NCBI GenBank assembly: GCA_016218545.1
Contig: JACRDQ010000036.1
Coordinates: 248,001-312,000, forward strand
Length of the DNA stretch: 64,000 nt
Reading direction: 5' to 3'
Source: Elusimicrobiota bacterium
GTDB lineage: Bacteria; Elusimicrobiota; Elusimicrobia; UBA1565; UBA9628
A program made the position numbers and the translations under genes. The notes beneath the pieces were generated by a model. It was given only the letters and a program-made list of their open reading frames with translations. It had not been told where the DNA came from and did not search any database. Of the stretch, positions 1 through 8,551 are shown in pieces (within the stretch, counting starts at the first letter, position 1; the number at the start of each line of letters is the position of its first letter).

Positions 1-1965
1 CCGCTCGGGATCTTCCTCTACGGCTGGGGATCCTACCTGCGCCTGGAGCGCTCCATCACGGCCAAGATGGACCAGTACTGGCTCACCATCACCAGCCCCG
101 GCAGGGAGGAGTACCTGCTGGAGGACGACGAGGTCTTCGAGGTCCCGTACATGGCCTCGACCCTCTCCCTCGACGCGGAACCGACCCGCATCCTCGACCG
201 CGAGGGCAGGGTCATCGGCGAGTTCTCCGCCGAGAAGGGGCTCTACGTGCGCGACCCGGAGGAGCTCCCGGGGTTCCTCAAGAAGGCCCTGGTCGCGGCC
301 GAGGACGGGACCTTCTACGAGCACCGCGGACTCAACCACCGGGCCATCGCCCGAGCCATGCTCGTCAACCTCCGCCACCTCTCGACCCGCCAGGGCGGCT
401 CCACTTTGACCCAGCAGCTCGCCAAGCTCATGTTCACGACGCGGAGGAAGACCTACGGCCGCAAGATCTTCGAGGCCTTCTGCGCGAGGAGGCTCGAGTC
501 CAAGTTCACCAAGGACCAGATCCTCCTCATGTACCTCGACTTCGCCTACTTCGGCCACGGCTGCTTCGGCGTGGAGTCCGCGGCCAGGTTCTATTTCGGC
601 AAGCCCGCCCGCGACCTCGACTTGGCCGAGTCCGCGCTCCTGGTGGCCATCATCCCCAACCCGTCGCGCTACTCGCCCTTCGACAACCAGGAGCTGGCGG
701 CCGCGCGCCTGCGGACCGTGCTCTCGCGCATGGTCGGCCTGGGCATGGTCCCGGCCACCACGGCCCAGCGGACCGCGGAGGACTTCTGGAAGTCCCGCGA
801 GTCGCGCTTCCGCGCGCCGGAGACCTCCTTCTGGAGGATGAACGTCAACAAGGCCCCCTATCTCGTGGAGGCGGTGCGGCGCAGCCTCGAGAAGCAGTTC
901 TCCAAGGAGCGGATCATCAAGGGAGGGCTGCGGGTCAAGACCAGCTTCGACCTCGAGCTCCAGCTCGCGGCCCAGCAAGCCCTGGCGGCGGGCCTGGCCA
1001 GCGAGGACGCGGAATCGGTGGAGAAGAGCACGACCCCCGCCCTCAAGCCTCCCCCGACCGAGGGAGCCCTGGTCGCGCTCCGGCCCCAGGACGGGGCCAT
1101 CCTCGCCTTGGTCGGAGGCAGGGGCTTCTCCTTCGCCAACCAGCTCAACCGCGCATTGGACATCACCCGGCCCATCGGCTCCTCGGTCAAGCCCTTCATC
1201 TACGCCCAGGCGCTCGAGACCGGCAAGGCGGCCCCGGACGACGTCTTCGACGACAAGAAGCTCTCCTTCCGCATCGCGGGAGGCAGGCGCTGGGAGCCGG
1301 CCAACTACGGCCACAAGTACTACGGCAAGGTCACGGTCCGCGAAGCCGTGGCCAAGTCCCTCAACTCCGTGGCCATCCAGGTGCTCCAGAAGACGGACAT
1401 CGACGCGGTGATGCGCCTGCTGGCGGACGCGACCGGAGCGCCCCTCCAACGCTTCCCCAGGAACCTCTCCCTGGCCCTGGGCACCGCGGACCTCTCCCCG
1501 GTGGCCGTGGCGCGGGGCTACGCCATGTTCGCCAACGGCGGGCTCTCCGTGGAGCCCTGGTTCATCGCTTCCATCGAGGACCGCCACGGCGCGGTCGTGC
1601 GGCCGGGCGGCCCTCCGGCCGCGCCCCTGCGCGTGCTCTCCGAGGAGGGCTGCGCCGTGATGCGCGAGCTCATGACCGCCGTGTTCCTGCCCGGCGGCAC
1701 GGCCTACGGGGCGGCGCACTCCCTGGGCTTCACCATGCCGGCCTTCGGCAAGACGGGCACGACCAACGACTACCGGGACGCCTGGTTCGGCGGGGCGACC
1801 CCGGACATCGCGGCCTCCGTCTGGGTGGGGCACGACGACATGCGCGTCCCGCTCGGCTACGGCCGCACCGGAGGCAGCGTGGCGGCCCCGGCCTGGATCG
1901 CCTTCATGAAGGAAGCCTACCGCCACCGGCCCACGAGGCCGTTTGATAGTCCGGCCGCCCAATAG
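1..1965 (+). CDS. Class A penicillin-binding protein (transglycosylase/transpeptidase), 5'-truncated by window edge
   Basis: The reading frame is open from base 1, so the true start lies upstream; the first ATG at 67 is probably internal. A GT51 glycosyltransferase domain is visible with EDGTFYEHRG near residue 101 (counting from base 1, catalytic Glu) and GGSTLTQQLAKL near residue 132. A penicillin-binding transpeptidase domain follows with SSVKPF (nucleophile Ser near 394), SLN near 453 and KTGTTNDY near 584. The protein should polymerise and cross-link peptidoglycan at the periplasmic face of the inner membrane. It resembles PBP1A/1B/1C-type enzymes, but I cannot assign a subclass without the N-terminus. 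The following lipoprotein gene begins about 26 bases after the stop and may be co-transcribed. Confidence 0.95.
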   Translation, partial: PLGIFLYGWGSYLRLERSITAKMDQYWLTITSPGREEYLLEDDEVFEVPYMASTLSLDAEPTRILDREGRVIGEFSAEKGLYVRDPEELPGFLKKALVAAEDGTFYEHRGLNHRAIARAMLVNLRHLSTRQGGSTLTQQLAKLMFTTRRKTYGRKIFEAFCARRLESKFTKDQILLMYLDFAYFGHGCFGVESAARFYFGKPARDLDLAESALLVAIIPNPSRYSPFDNQELAAARLRTVLSRMVGLGMVPATTAQRTAEDFWKSRESRFRAPETSFWRMNVNKAPYLVEAVRRSLEKQFSKERIIKGGLRVKTSFDLELQLAAQQALAAGLASEDAESVEKSTTPALKPPPTEGALVALRPQDGAILALVGGRGFSFANQLNRALDITRPIGSSVKPFIYAQALETGKAAPDDVFDDKKLSFRIAGGRRWEPANYGHKYYGKVTVREAVAKSLNSVAIQVLQKTDIDAVMRLLADATGAPLQRFPRNLSLALGTADLSPVAVARGYAMFANGGLSVEPWFIASIEDRHGAVVRPGGPPAAPLRVLSEEGCAVMRELMTAVFLPGGTAYGAAHSLGFTMPAFGKTGTTNDYRDAWFGGATPDIAASVWVGHDDMRVPLGYGRTGGSVAAPAWIAFMKEAYRHRPTRPFDSPAAQ

Positions 1966-1991
1966 ATAGAATCTGGGCCGGAGTGGAAAGA

Positions 1992-3542
1992 ATGAAGCGC
2001 TTGCCGTCCCTGGCGGTCCTCTCGTGCCTCCTGCTGGCCGCGTGCGGCAAGCCCCGCGAGAAGGAGCCCAACGACCACTTCACCTCCGCGACCCTGCTCA
2101 AGCCCGGCCGCACCGTCTTGGGCACGGTCGCCTCGCCCAAGGACACGGACGTCTACAAGCTGGACTGCTCGCGGCCCGGCGTCGTCTCTTTCCGCCTGGG
2201 CGGCATCAAGGACGTGGACTTCGCGGTCTCCTGGCAGGACGCCGACCGCGTGGAGCTCAAGCGCTTCGACGAGACCGGGACCGGCGGGGACGAGGAGGGG
2301 CTCGACCTGGGGGTGTCGCCCGGCTTCTACTACCTCGCCGTCTCCAACAAGAACCCCAAGGCCAACAACCCCTCGCAGGAGTACGGCCTCGACGTCAAGC
2401 TCGACCCCGCGCCGGGCAGCGAAGCCGAGCCCAATGACACGCCCCTGGCCGCCAGCACGCTCACGGTCGGCGGCGTGACCCGGGGGCACTACTTCCCGTC
2501 CCGGAACCTCCTCTCCGCCACGACCGACCAGATCGAGGAAGACTGGTTCCGCATCACCGTGGACCGCGAGGGCATGTTCTCCCTCAACGTGGACGTCAGC
2601 GAAGTCCCCGGGGTGGACGGGGTGCTCGAGGTCTACGACACCGCCAACTTCTACAAGGTCAAGGAGGTCGACTCCGCGGGGCCGGGCGAGCCCGAGATCC
2701 TCAGGAACTTCGGCCTCCGGGGTCCGGTCCAGTACCTCCTGCGCCTGCGCTCCAAGTCGCGCGCGGCCAGCCCCATGGCCCCCTACGAGATCCTCACCGA
2801 GCTCCTGCCTTACTCCGGGACCACGGAGTTCGAGCCCAACGACCAGAGGCTCGACGCCACCCCGTTCGCCGGGGAGTCCATCAACGGCACGGTCTCTCCC
2901 GCGGGGGACCAGGACTGGTATCGCATCCCGGTCGACGGCCCCGAGAAGAGGCTCCTGACCTTGAGCCTCTCCCCCTTGAAGGGCATGGACCTCGTCCTGC
3001 TGGTGACCGACGACCTGGGCAACACCCTGCTGACCGCAGACAACGCCGGCAAGGAGCAGCCCGAGACCATGACCGGCCTGGGCGTGGCGAGCGGGACCTA
3101 CCACGCCGTGGTCTCCGCCAAATCCCCGAAAGCCTCGGACTCGCGCAAGACCTACACCCTCACCAAGACCCTCGCCCCCTTCCAGCCGGGACTCGAGTTC
3201 GAGCTCAACGACTCTTCCGCCGCGCCCCAGGCCGTGAAGGTCGGGGAGTCCTTGGACGGCTACGTCTCCCCGAAGGGCGACGTGGACTGGTTCGAGTTCA
3301 ACGTCTACCAGGGCGCGGAGGTCTCGGTCGAGGCCACCGGGGTGCTCAACGTCAAGCACGTCCTCACCCTCTTCGACCAGGAGTACCAGGAGCTCCATAC
3401 CGCCTCCTCCACGCGGACCGGCGACGCGGCCGCGTTCCAGCGCCGCCTGGAACCCGGCACCTACTTCCTCCGGCTCGCGCCGGCCGACCCGGGCCAGAAC
3501 AACGCCCGCGACAAGTACACCCTGAGGCTCAAGGCCCAATGA
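1992..3542 (+). CDS. Lipoprotein with tandem PPC-like beta-sandwich domains
   Basis: The N-terminus reads as a lipoprotein signal (MKRLPSLAVLSCLLLAACGK), with lipidation expected at the Cys of LLAAC. The mature part carries about four repeats that open with an EPND or EFELND motif followed by a DVDWF/DTDVYKL/DQDWYRI strand and a GTYYLAV-like strand. These are features of bacterial pre-peptidase C-terminal (PPC) domains. There is no protease domain, so it is a binding or structural surface lipoprotein rather than an enzyme. A GTG at 1983 is also in frame; I prefer the ATG at 1992 because GGAAAG precedes it and it gives a normal signal peptide. The stop overlaps the next start (ATGA), so the two lipoproteins are translationally coupled. 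Confidence 0.85.
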   Translation: MKRLPSLAVLSCLLLAACGKPREKEPNDHFTSATLLKPGRTVLGTVASPKDTDVYKLDCSRPGVVSFRLGGIKDVDFAVSWQDADRVELKRFDETGTGGDEEGLDLGVSPGFYYLAVSNKNPKANNPSQEYGLDVKLDPAPGSEAEPNDTPLAASTLTVGGVTRGHYFPSRNLLSATTDQIEEDWFRITVDREGMFSLNVDVSEVPGVDGVLEVYDTANFYKVKEVDSAGPGEPEILRNFGLRGPVQYLLRLRSKSRAASPMAPYEILTELLPYSGTTEFEPNDQRLDATPFAGESINGTVSPAGDQDWYRIPVDGPEKRLLTLSLSPLKGMDLVLLVTDDLGNTLLTADNAGKEQPETMTGLGVASGTYHAVVSAKSPKASDSRKTYTLTKTLAPFQPGLEFELNDSSAAPQAVKVGESLDGYVSPKGDVDWFEFNVYQGAEVSVEATGVLNVKHVLTLFDQEYQELHTASSTRTGDAAAFQRRLEPGTYFLRLAPADPGQNNARDKYTLRLKAQ

Positions 3543-3988
3543 AGCTCTCCCTGGCCCTCCTGAGCAGCCTCTTCTTGTGCTCCTGCAACCGGCAGGCCGT
3601 GGTCCGGCCTCCTGCGCCCGAGCCTCCCAAGGCCGTCGCCGAGGTCAATTTCGAGCTCACCGCGGTCGAGGTCGTGGAGAGCGCCGAGGAGGACGCGGTG
3701 GGGCTCGTCAAAGTCTTCGTGGACAACGAGCTCGCCGGCCAGACCCAGGCGGGCCCGCGCTCCTCGGAGAGGCGCTGGCTGGGCGCGCTCGCCCCGGGCA
3801 ACCGCCTCCTGCGCCTGGAGCAGTGGGCCGCCGGGCCCACCGGGGACCCTCAGCTCCTGCCCGAGGAGCTCCAGCCCAGGGAGCGCTTCGTCCGTGTCGA
3901 GGAAGGCTTCCGCACCAGGGTCCTGGTCCGGTTCACGGACGGCGGACGCAAGAGCACCATCCAGGTCTCCCGCGACCCGCTCCGCTGA
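3539..3988 (+). CDS. Small putative lipoprotein of unknown function
   Basis: This 149-residue protein begins MKLSLALLSSLFLCSCN, a short signal peptide with a lipobox-like LCSC. A proline-rich linker follows, then a single globular region with beta-strand-like stretches (VGLVKVFVDNELAGQTQAG and RVLVRFTDGGRKSTIQVS) that may form a PEGA-like or Ig-like sandwich. I recognise no family with confidence. It is coupled to the upstream PPC lipoprotein by an ATGA overlap, so the two probably work in the same envelope process. Confidence 0.75.
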   Translation: MKLSLALLSSLFLCSCNRQAVVRPPAPEPPKAVAEVNFELTAVEVVESAEEDAVGLVKVFVDNELAGQTQAGPRSSERRWLGALAPGNRLLRLEQWAAGPTGDPQLLPEELQPRERFVRVEEGFRTRVLVRFTDGGRKSTIQVSRDPLR

Positions 3989-4009
3989 CCGCCCCGTCGC
4001 CGCGAGCCG

Positions 4010-4190
4010 TCAGCCCAACCACGCCAGCCAGGCCGTAGAGAGCGCGATCAGCAGCACGGCCAAGGGCGCTCCGACCCTGAAGTACTCCCAGAACCCGACC
4101 TTCACCTCCCGGGCCGATTCGAAAACGATGAGGTTGGCCACGGAGCCGATGACGGTGAGGGCCCCGGTCATGGCCCATGATACCGCATCC
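4010..4190 (-). pseudogene. C-terminal remnant of an ArsB/NhaD-type anion transporter
   Basis: The minus strand encodes about 55 residues, TGALTVIGSVANLIV, FWEYFRVGAPLAVLL and a final hydrophobic helix. This closely resembles the last two transmembrane segments of ArsB/SLC13-like permeases (consensus around LIGSxANLIV and FWEYxxVGxP). Nothing upstream in this frame continues the family: the region runs directly into the 3' end of the sugar kinase gene. An ATG at 4171 could in principle express a 53-residue peptide, but I read this as a relic of a deleted transporter gene, on the same strand as the operon before it. Confidence 0.6.
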
Positions 4191-4217
4191 AGCCGGAAGC
4201 CTTCAACCGGAGCGCGG

Positions 4218-5156
4218 TCAAGGCGTCGCGAGGCGGCGGACCCGGACCCGGGACAGGACCTTGGCGACCCGGCTGCGCTCGAAGACCCCGGCGCCCAGGC
4301 TCTCCAGGCTCGCGGTGGCCAGGGCGGCGGCAAAGGCCAGCCTCCGCTCAGCCGGCCAGCCCTTGAGGAGCCCGAAGACCGCGCCGGCCATGAAGGTGTC
4401 TCCTGCGCCCAGCGGGAATCCCGCCGCCTTGGGGACCGAGGCGTGGAACAGTCCTTCCTCAGAGGAGAGGAGCGCGCCCTCGGAGCCGAGGCTCGCGAAC
4501 GCTTCCTTGGCGCCCAGCCTCCTCAAGGCGTCCAGGGAGGCCTTCCAACGGGACCGTCCGGCTGAGAGCCCGAGCTCGCCCAGCTCCACCACCTTGGGCT
4601 TGACCAGGTCCGGTTTGGCTGCAAGGCCCTTGGAGAGCGCGGGCTCGCTCGCGTCCAGGGCCGAGGCTACGCCCCGGCGCCTGGCCAGCCGGATGAGGTC
4701 CGCGTAGAAGCCGGCCGGGACCCCTCGGGCTAGGCGGCCGCACAGGAGGAGGAAGCCGCGTCCCTCGAGCCTCCGGGCCACGAGCTCCCTGAGCCTGCCG
4801 AGCTCCCGCTTCCCCACGACCGGGCCGGGCTCGTTGATCTCGGTCGGGTGCCCAGGGCCGTGATGCACGGTGAGGCAGGTCCTCGACTCTCCCCGGCCGA
4901 GCCTGACCCAGTCTCCGGCCAGGCCCTCAGCCTCCAGCAGGCCCTCGATGCGCTCTCCCGTGCCTCCGGCGAGGAAGCCGACGAGCCGGACCGGCACGCC
5001 AAGACGGCAGAGGGCCCGGGCCGCGTTGACCCCCTTGCCTCCTGCCAGGTCCAAGGCCTGCTCGGGGACGTGGCGCGTGCCGGGCGCCAGGCGCCGGAGC
5101 ACCAGGGTCTTGTCCAGCGCGGTGTTCAAGCTGACGACGAGGACGCCGCCCGTCAT
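4218..5156 (-). CDS. fruK: PfkB-family sugar kinase, 1-phosphofructokinase-like
   Basis: The 312-residue protein has the PfkB ribokinase fold. The N-terminal signature is LAGGKGVNAARAL with LNTALDKTL just before it, as in 1-phosphofructokinase and tagatose-6-phosphate kinase. The C-terminal signature GAGDTFMAGAVFG contains the catalytic Asp. The substrate is probably fructose 1-phosphate or a related hexose phosphate, phosphorylated with ATP in the cytoplasm. No PTS or fructose transporter lies nearby. The start overlaps the stop of the membrane fusion protein gene by four bases, so it is the last intact gene of the TetR-exporter operon. Substrate assignment is by family resemblance only. Confidence 0.8.
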   Translation of the reverse strand: MTGGVLVVSLNTALDKTLVLRRLAPGTRHVPEQALDLAGGKGVNAARALCRLGVPVRLVGFLAGGTGERIEGLLEAEGLAGDWVRLGRGESRTCLTVHHGPGHPTEINEPGPVVGKRELGRLRELVARRLEGRGFLLLCGRLARGVPAGFYADLIRLARRRGVASALDASEPALSKGLAAKPDLVKPKVVELGELGLSAGRSRWKASLDALRRLGAKEAFASLGSEGALLSSEEGLFHASVPKAAGFPLGAGDTFMAGAVFGLLKGWPAERRLAFAAALATASLESLGAGVFERSRVAKVLSRVRVRRLATP

Positions 5157-5968
5157 CTGGGCCTGATCTTCACCTGCACGCTCAAGCCGCGCTTGAGCCG
5201 CTCCGAGGCGGGCAGCTCCACCTCGACCTCGAGGACCTTCGCGTCCATGCGCTCGGCCGGGTCCTCGGAGGACACGGTCTTCCTGCCGAGCATGCGCCCC
5301 ACCCGGACCACCTTGCCCGGGAAGATCTCTCCGGGATAGGCGTCGGGAAGGACCTGGGCGGAGCTGCCCTCGGCCAAGCGGCCGATGTCGAGCTCGTCGA
5401 CCTCGGCCGTGACCCTGAGCATGCGGTCGTCGCCGATCATGAAGAGCGGCTGGGGAGCGGAGGGGTCGGCGGTCTCGCCGTCCTCGAGGTAGGTCTTGAG
5501 GATGCGGCCGTCGAAAGGCGCGCGCACCGTGCGCTCATCGAGCGCGGCGCGGGCCTTCTCCGCGCGCGCCAGGGCCAGCCGGTGGGCCGCGTCGGCCTCG
5601 TCGAGCTCCTGGGCGGAGGCGACCCCCTTCTCGTGGAGGGTCCGGACCCTCTTGAACGAGGCGTCCGTCCTGAAGAGCTCGGCCTCGGCCTCGCCCACCG
5701 CGGCGCGCTCCTTGCCCTTGTCGAGGAGCGCCACCGGGTCTCCCGCCTTGACCCAGTCCCCCTCCGCCTTGGCCCAGCGCTCCACCCGCCCGTGCACCTT
5801 GGAGCGCACCGACGCCTCCTTGCGGCACTCGATCTTGCCCGTGGCCGCGACCATGGAGGGCAGGTCGTCCTTTCGGGGCTTCTCCCTGCCGGGCAGCACC
5901 GCGGACGCCGCCAACACGCTCGAGCCTGCCACCAGCGCCCCTGCGCCGAGCCACCGGAACCTGGTCAT
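5153..5968 (-). CDS. Periplasmic membrane fusion protein of DevB/HlyD type
   Basis: This 271-residue protein has an N-terminal hydrophobic anchor (WLGAGALVAGSSVLAASAVL), a split biotinyl-lipoyl-like half motif (VRSKVHGRVERW with RTVRAPFDGRILK), and an intervening alpha-helical hairpin rich in Ala/Glu/Arg. That order is typical of adaptor proteins of ABC exporters. It should bridge the inner-membrane permease encoded two genes upstream to an outer-membrane duct; no TolC homologue is in the window. Start and stop overlap both neighbours by four bases. The hairpin is short, closer to DevB/MacA-like adaptors than to full-length HlyD. Confidence 0.85.
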   Translation of the reverse strand: MTRFRWLGAGALVAGSSVLAASAVLPGREKPRKDDLPSMVAATGKIECRKEASVRSKVHGRVERWAKAEGDWVKAGDPVALLDKGKERAAVGEAEAELFRTDASFKRVRTLHEKGVASAQELDEADAAHRLALARAEKARAALDERTVRAPFDGRILKTYLEDGETADPSAPQPLFMIGDDRMLRVTAEVDELDIGRLAEGSSAQVLPDAYPGEIFPGKVVRVGRMLGRKTVSSEDPAERMDAKVLEVEVELPASERLKRGLSVQVKIRPR

Positions 5969-6657
5969 GAGACCCTCCCCGCCTCACCGAGAGTGAGACG
6001 ACCGTCTTCCATGTGAACCACGCGGTCCATGAACGCCGCGATGCGGGAATCGTGCGTGACCACGACCACGGCCGCCCCGGCCTCCCGCGCCCGCCGGGAG
6101 AGCAGGTCCATGACCGCCTTGCCGTTCCTGGCGTCCAGCGCGCCCGTGGGCTCGTCGGCCAGGATGAACCGGGGCCCGCCGGCCAGGGCCCGGGCGATGG
6201 AGACGCGCTGCTTCTCGCCGCCGCTCATGTCGGCCGGGAGGAAATCCGCCCTCTGCGCCAGGCCGACCGAGTCGAGGGACTTGAGCGCCTCCTCGCCGAC
6301 GTCTTCCGCGGGCCAGCCCCGGAGCTTCAGGCCCAACTCCACGTTCTGCCTGGCGGTCAGGGCCGGGAAGAGGTTGAAGGCCTGGAACACGAAGCCGATG
6401 CGGCGGCGCCTCAAGGTCGAGAGCTCGCCCGGGTCGAGCCTGGAAAGGTCGGTCCCCTCCACGAGGACCGTGCCCCTGGTGGGGCTGAGCATGGCGCCCA
6501 GGATGCTCAGCAGCGTGGTCTTGCCCGAGCCCGACGGCCCCATCACCGCCACGAGCTCTCCGGCCTCGACCGCGAGGTCCGCCCCGCGGACCGCCTCCAC
6601 GCGGATGAGGCCGGTCTCGTAGACCTTCCAGACCCCGGCCGCCTCGAGGATCCTCAT
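5965..6657 (-). CDS. ABC transporter ATPase of MacB/LolD/DevA type
   Basis: The 230-residue ATPase has Walker A GPSGSGKTT, Q-loop FVFQAFNLFP, signature MSGGEKQRVSIARAL, Walker B FILADEPT and switch His in VVTHDS. The short size and the LSGG/MSGGEKQR form place it with the MacB/LolD/DevA ATPases that work with FtsX-like permeases. The start at 6657 overlaps the stop of the permease gene (ATGA). With the permease and the adaptor it forms a complete mechanotransmission-type exporter. Confidence 0.92.
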   Translation of the reverse strand: MRILEAAGVWKVYETGLIRVEAVRGADLAVEAGELVAVMGPSGSGKTTLLSILGAMLSPTRGTVLVEGTDLSRLDPGELSTLRRRRIGFVFQAFNLFPALTARQNVELGLKLRGWPAEDVGEEALKSLDSVGLAQRADFLPADMSGGEKQRVSIARALAGGPRFILADEPTGALDARNGKAVMDLLSRRAREAGAAVVVVTHDSRIAAFMDRVVHMEDGRLTLGEAGRVS

Positions 6658-7805
6658 ACGCGGAACACCATGGCCGGGTCGAGCGACAGGGCCTTGCGCA
6701 CGCTGATCACGGACGCGCCCAGGCAGAGCACGAAGCCGATGCAGAAGACCCCGACGTAGAGCCAGCCCGGGATGAGCACGGGCATGCCCAGCCCCTCGAG
6801 ACCCCGGGCCACCCACCAGACCCCCATGACGCCGAAAAGGTAGCCGAGCAAGGCGCTCGCCGCGGCCTGGGTCCACAAGATGGTGCGCACCTCCGCGTCC
6901 GTGGCTCCCAGGGCCTTCAAAGTGGCGTACTCGCGCAGGTGCTCCATGGTCGCGGCGTAGACGGTCTGACCCACGATGGCCAGGCCCACCACGAAAGCCA
7001 GGAAGGTCATCATGAGGAAGCCGAAGCCCATCCCCGTCTGGATGGTCCAGTAAAGCCTCGTGCGCCGGCTGTACTCGCTCCTGGTCAGGACGTCCACGTT
7101 GGGCAGGCGGCCGGCCAGGCGGCGCTTGAGCTCGCCCGGGGAGACCCCGGGCTCGGCGCGGGCGAGGATGAAGACCGTGTTGCTCTCCCCGAGATAGGAG
7201 ACCAGCTTCTTGGCCGTGGGGTAGGAGGCGAAGACGTAGGGCGCGGTGGTGAGCGAGCGGATGCCCCGGGTCATGGCGGCGACGCGGACCTCGTGGCCCA
7301 TGACCTCGGTCTTGTCGCCCACGAGCAGGCCGCCCAGCTTGCGGCTCCCGGATTCGTCGAGGATGATGCGGTCCCCGCCGAGCACGCTCGAGGCGTCGCC
7401 CTGCACGAACCCCGAGGGCTCGCCCCAGGAGGAGCCGTCCGTCCCGGCCCCGGAGAGGGGCGGGTGGTAGCCGATGATCTCGACTTGCTCCGTGCCTCCG
7501 CCCGGCAGGCGCAGGAAGCCCCAGCCGAAGATGAGGGTCTTGGCCTCGGCCACGCCCGGGGTGGAGCGGACCTTGTTGACGTAGCGCTCCGGGAAGGGGC
7601 GCGACCAGTCGAAGTTCGGGGAGTTGCGGCTCACCACCCAGACGTCCGCGTCGGTCCGGTCGATCATGCCCGCGGCGTTCCTCATGAACCCCAGGTACAT
7701 GCCGCCCTGCAGGAAGATGAGCACGATGGCCACGGTGATGCCGCCCAGGGTGATGAGGAAGCGCACCTTGTCGTGCAGGAGGTTGCGCACGGCCACGAGC
7801 GCCAT
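6654..7805 (-). CDS. FtsX-like ABC permease of DevC type
   Basis: The 383-residue protein starts MALVAVRNLLHDKVRFLITL and has one N-terminal membrane helix, a large extracytoplasmic domain and three C-terminal helices, the topology of MacB/FtsX permeases. The sequence DADVWVVSRNSPNFDWSRPF after the first helix is characteristic of DevC permeases, which in cyanobacteria export envelope glycolipids. I chose the ATG at 7805 because it aligns with the family start, although no good ribosome-binding site precedes it; a GTG at 7816 is also possible. It lies 56 bases downstream of the tetR stop. The substrate is unknown; a lipid or hydrophobic compound is the family-based guess. Confidence 0.88.
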   Translation of the reverse strand: MALVAVRNLLHDKVRFLITLGGITVAIVLIFLQGGMYLGFMRNAAGMIDRTDADVWVVSRNSPNFDWSRPFPERYVNKVRSTPGVAEAKTLIFGWGFLRLPGGGTEQVEIIGYHPPLSGAGTDGSSWGEPSGFVQGDASSVLGGDRIILDESGSRKLGGLLVGDKTEVMGHEVRVAAMTRGIRSLTTAPYVFASYPTAKKLVSYLGESNTVFILARAEPGVSPGELKRRLAGRLPNVDVLTRSEYSRRTRLYWTIQTGMGFGFLMMTFLAFVVGLAIVGQTVYAATMEHLREYATLKALGATDAEVRTILWTQAAASALLGYLFGVMGVWWVARGLEGLGMPVLIPGWLYVGVFCIGFVLCLGASVISVRKALSLDPAMVFRV

Positions 7806-7861
7806 GCCGGAGTGCACCGGCCCGGCGGTCCGCTCGACCGCGCGTCCGGCCGCGGCCGCGG

Positions 7862-8479
7862 CTAGAGCAGCCAGCCTTTGGCCTTGACGCCCGACTCGAT
7901 GAACGCGATCCATTGGTCGACGATGCTCTCCAGGTCCGGCGCAGGGCCGGGGATGATGCGGCGGAGCACGATGTGGATGAGGAGGCCCGAGAAGCCCATG
8001 TTGAGGAACTCCGGGTCCAGGTCCCGGCGCACGAACCCGATCTTCTGGAGCCTGACCACGGCCTCGCGCCAGTGCGCGAAGCACGCCTCCAGGAGCTTGT
8101 AGCAGCGCTCCTCGTAGTCCGGGTCGATGGCATTGGCCTCGCGGAACACGATCTTGGCCAGGTCCTTGTGCTCGGAGAAGAACCTCAGCCAATCCAGCAG
8201 GGACTCTCTCATGCTCGAGCGCACGCTCAAGGGGTTGTCGTAGGAGCGCGCCACCTCGGTGCGGACCCTGGCTTCGAAAAGCTGGACATAGCGGTCCATG
8301 ACCGCGTGGAAGACGTCGAGCTTGGAGCTGAAGTGGAGGTAGAAGGTGCCCCGGGCCACCTGGGCCTCGGAGATGATGTCCGAGATGGACGCGCTCCGAT
8401 AGCCCTTGGAAGCCATCACCTTGATGGCGGCATCCACGAGCTGGGCCTTTCTTGTTTCCTTATCTAGAATAGTTCGCAT
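7862..8479 (-). CDS. TetR/AcrR-family transcriptional repressor of the exporter operon
   Basis: The 205-residue protein has a classical TetR N-terminal helix-turn-helix, with KVMASKGYRSASISDII followed by VARGTFYLHFSSK. The C-terminal ligand-binding part is all-helical and not recognisable by ligand. It is the first gene of the operon tetR-devC-devA-devB-fruK. A perfect 22-base palindrome starts four bases upstream of the start codon and overlaps a strong promoter, so self-repression of the whole operon is likely. The arrangement resembles inducible efflux operons. Confidence 0.92.
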   Translation of the reverse strand: MRTILDKETRKAQLVDAAIKVMASKGYRSASISDIISEAQVARGTFYLHFSSKLDVFHAVMDRYVQLFEARVRTEVARSYDNPLSVRSSMRESLLDWLRFFSEHKDLAKIVFREANAIDPDYEERCYKLLEACFAHWREAVVRLQKIGFVRRDLDPEFLNMGFSGLLIHIVLRRIIPGPAPDLESIVDQWIAFIESGVKAKGWLL

Positions 8480-8483
8480 ACAA

Positions 8484-8505
8484 CTAGACTGACATGTCAG
8501 TCTAG
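8484..8505. promoter_or_regulatory. Palindromic operator, likely TetR binding site
   Basis: A perfect 22-base inverted repeat with half-site CTAGACTGACA and no spacer lies just before the tetR start codon. It overlaps the -10 box by two bases and would cover the transcription start, an ideal place for steric repression. TetR-family proteins commonly bind such palindromes next to their own gene. Confidence 0.8.
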
Positions 8506-8532
8506 CATATCAACATTGTGGATAGCTGTCAA
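8504..8532 (-). promoter_or_regulatory. Sigma70-type promoter of the tetR-exporter operon
   Basis: On the minus strand, TTGACA (8532-8527) is followed after exactly 17 bases by TATGCT (8509-8504). This is the best consensus promoter in the window. Transcription should begin near 8497 inside the palindrome, giving a leader of roughly 18 bases before tetR. Confidence 0.8.
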
Positions 8533-8551
8533 TACGTGTCTATTTTTACAG

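Noticed and set aside
1917..3539. Long minus-strand open frame opposite the PPC lipoprotein gene
   Set aside because: Its product is a Gly/Val/Arg/Leu-rich low-complexity string typical of a shadow frame in G+C-rich DNA, while the plus strand has a clear lipoprotein with repeats.
6658..8133. Apparent N-terminal extension of the ABC ATPase into a 722-codon frame
   Set aside because: The ATPase family starts at 6657 with an ATGA overlap; the upstream part is an Arg/Ala/Ser-rich shadow of the permease gene.
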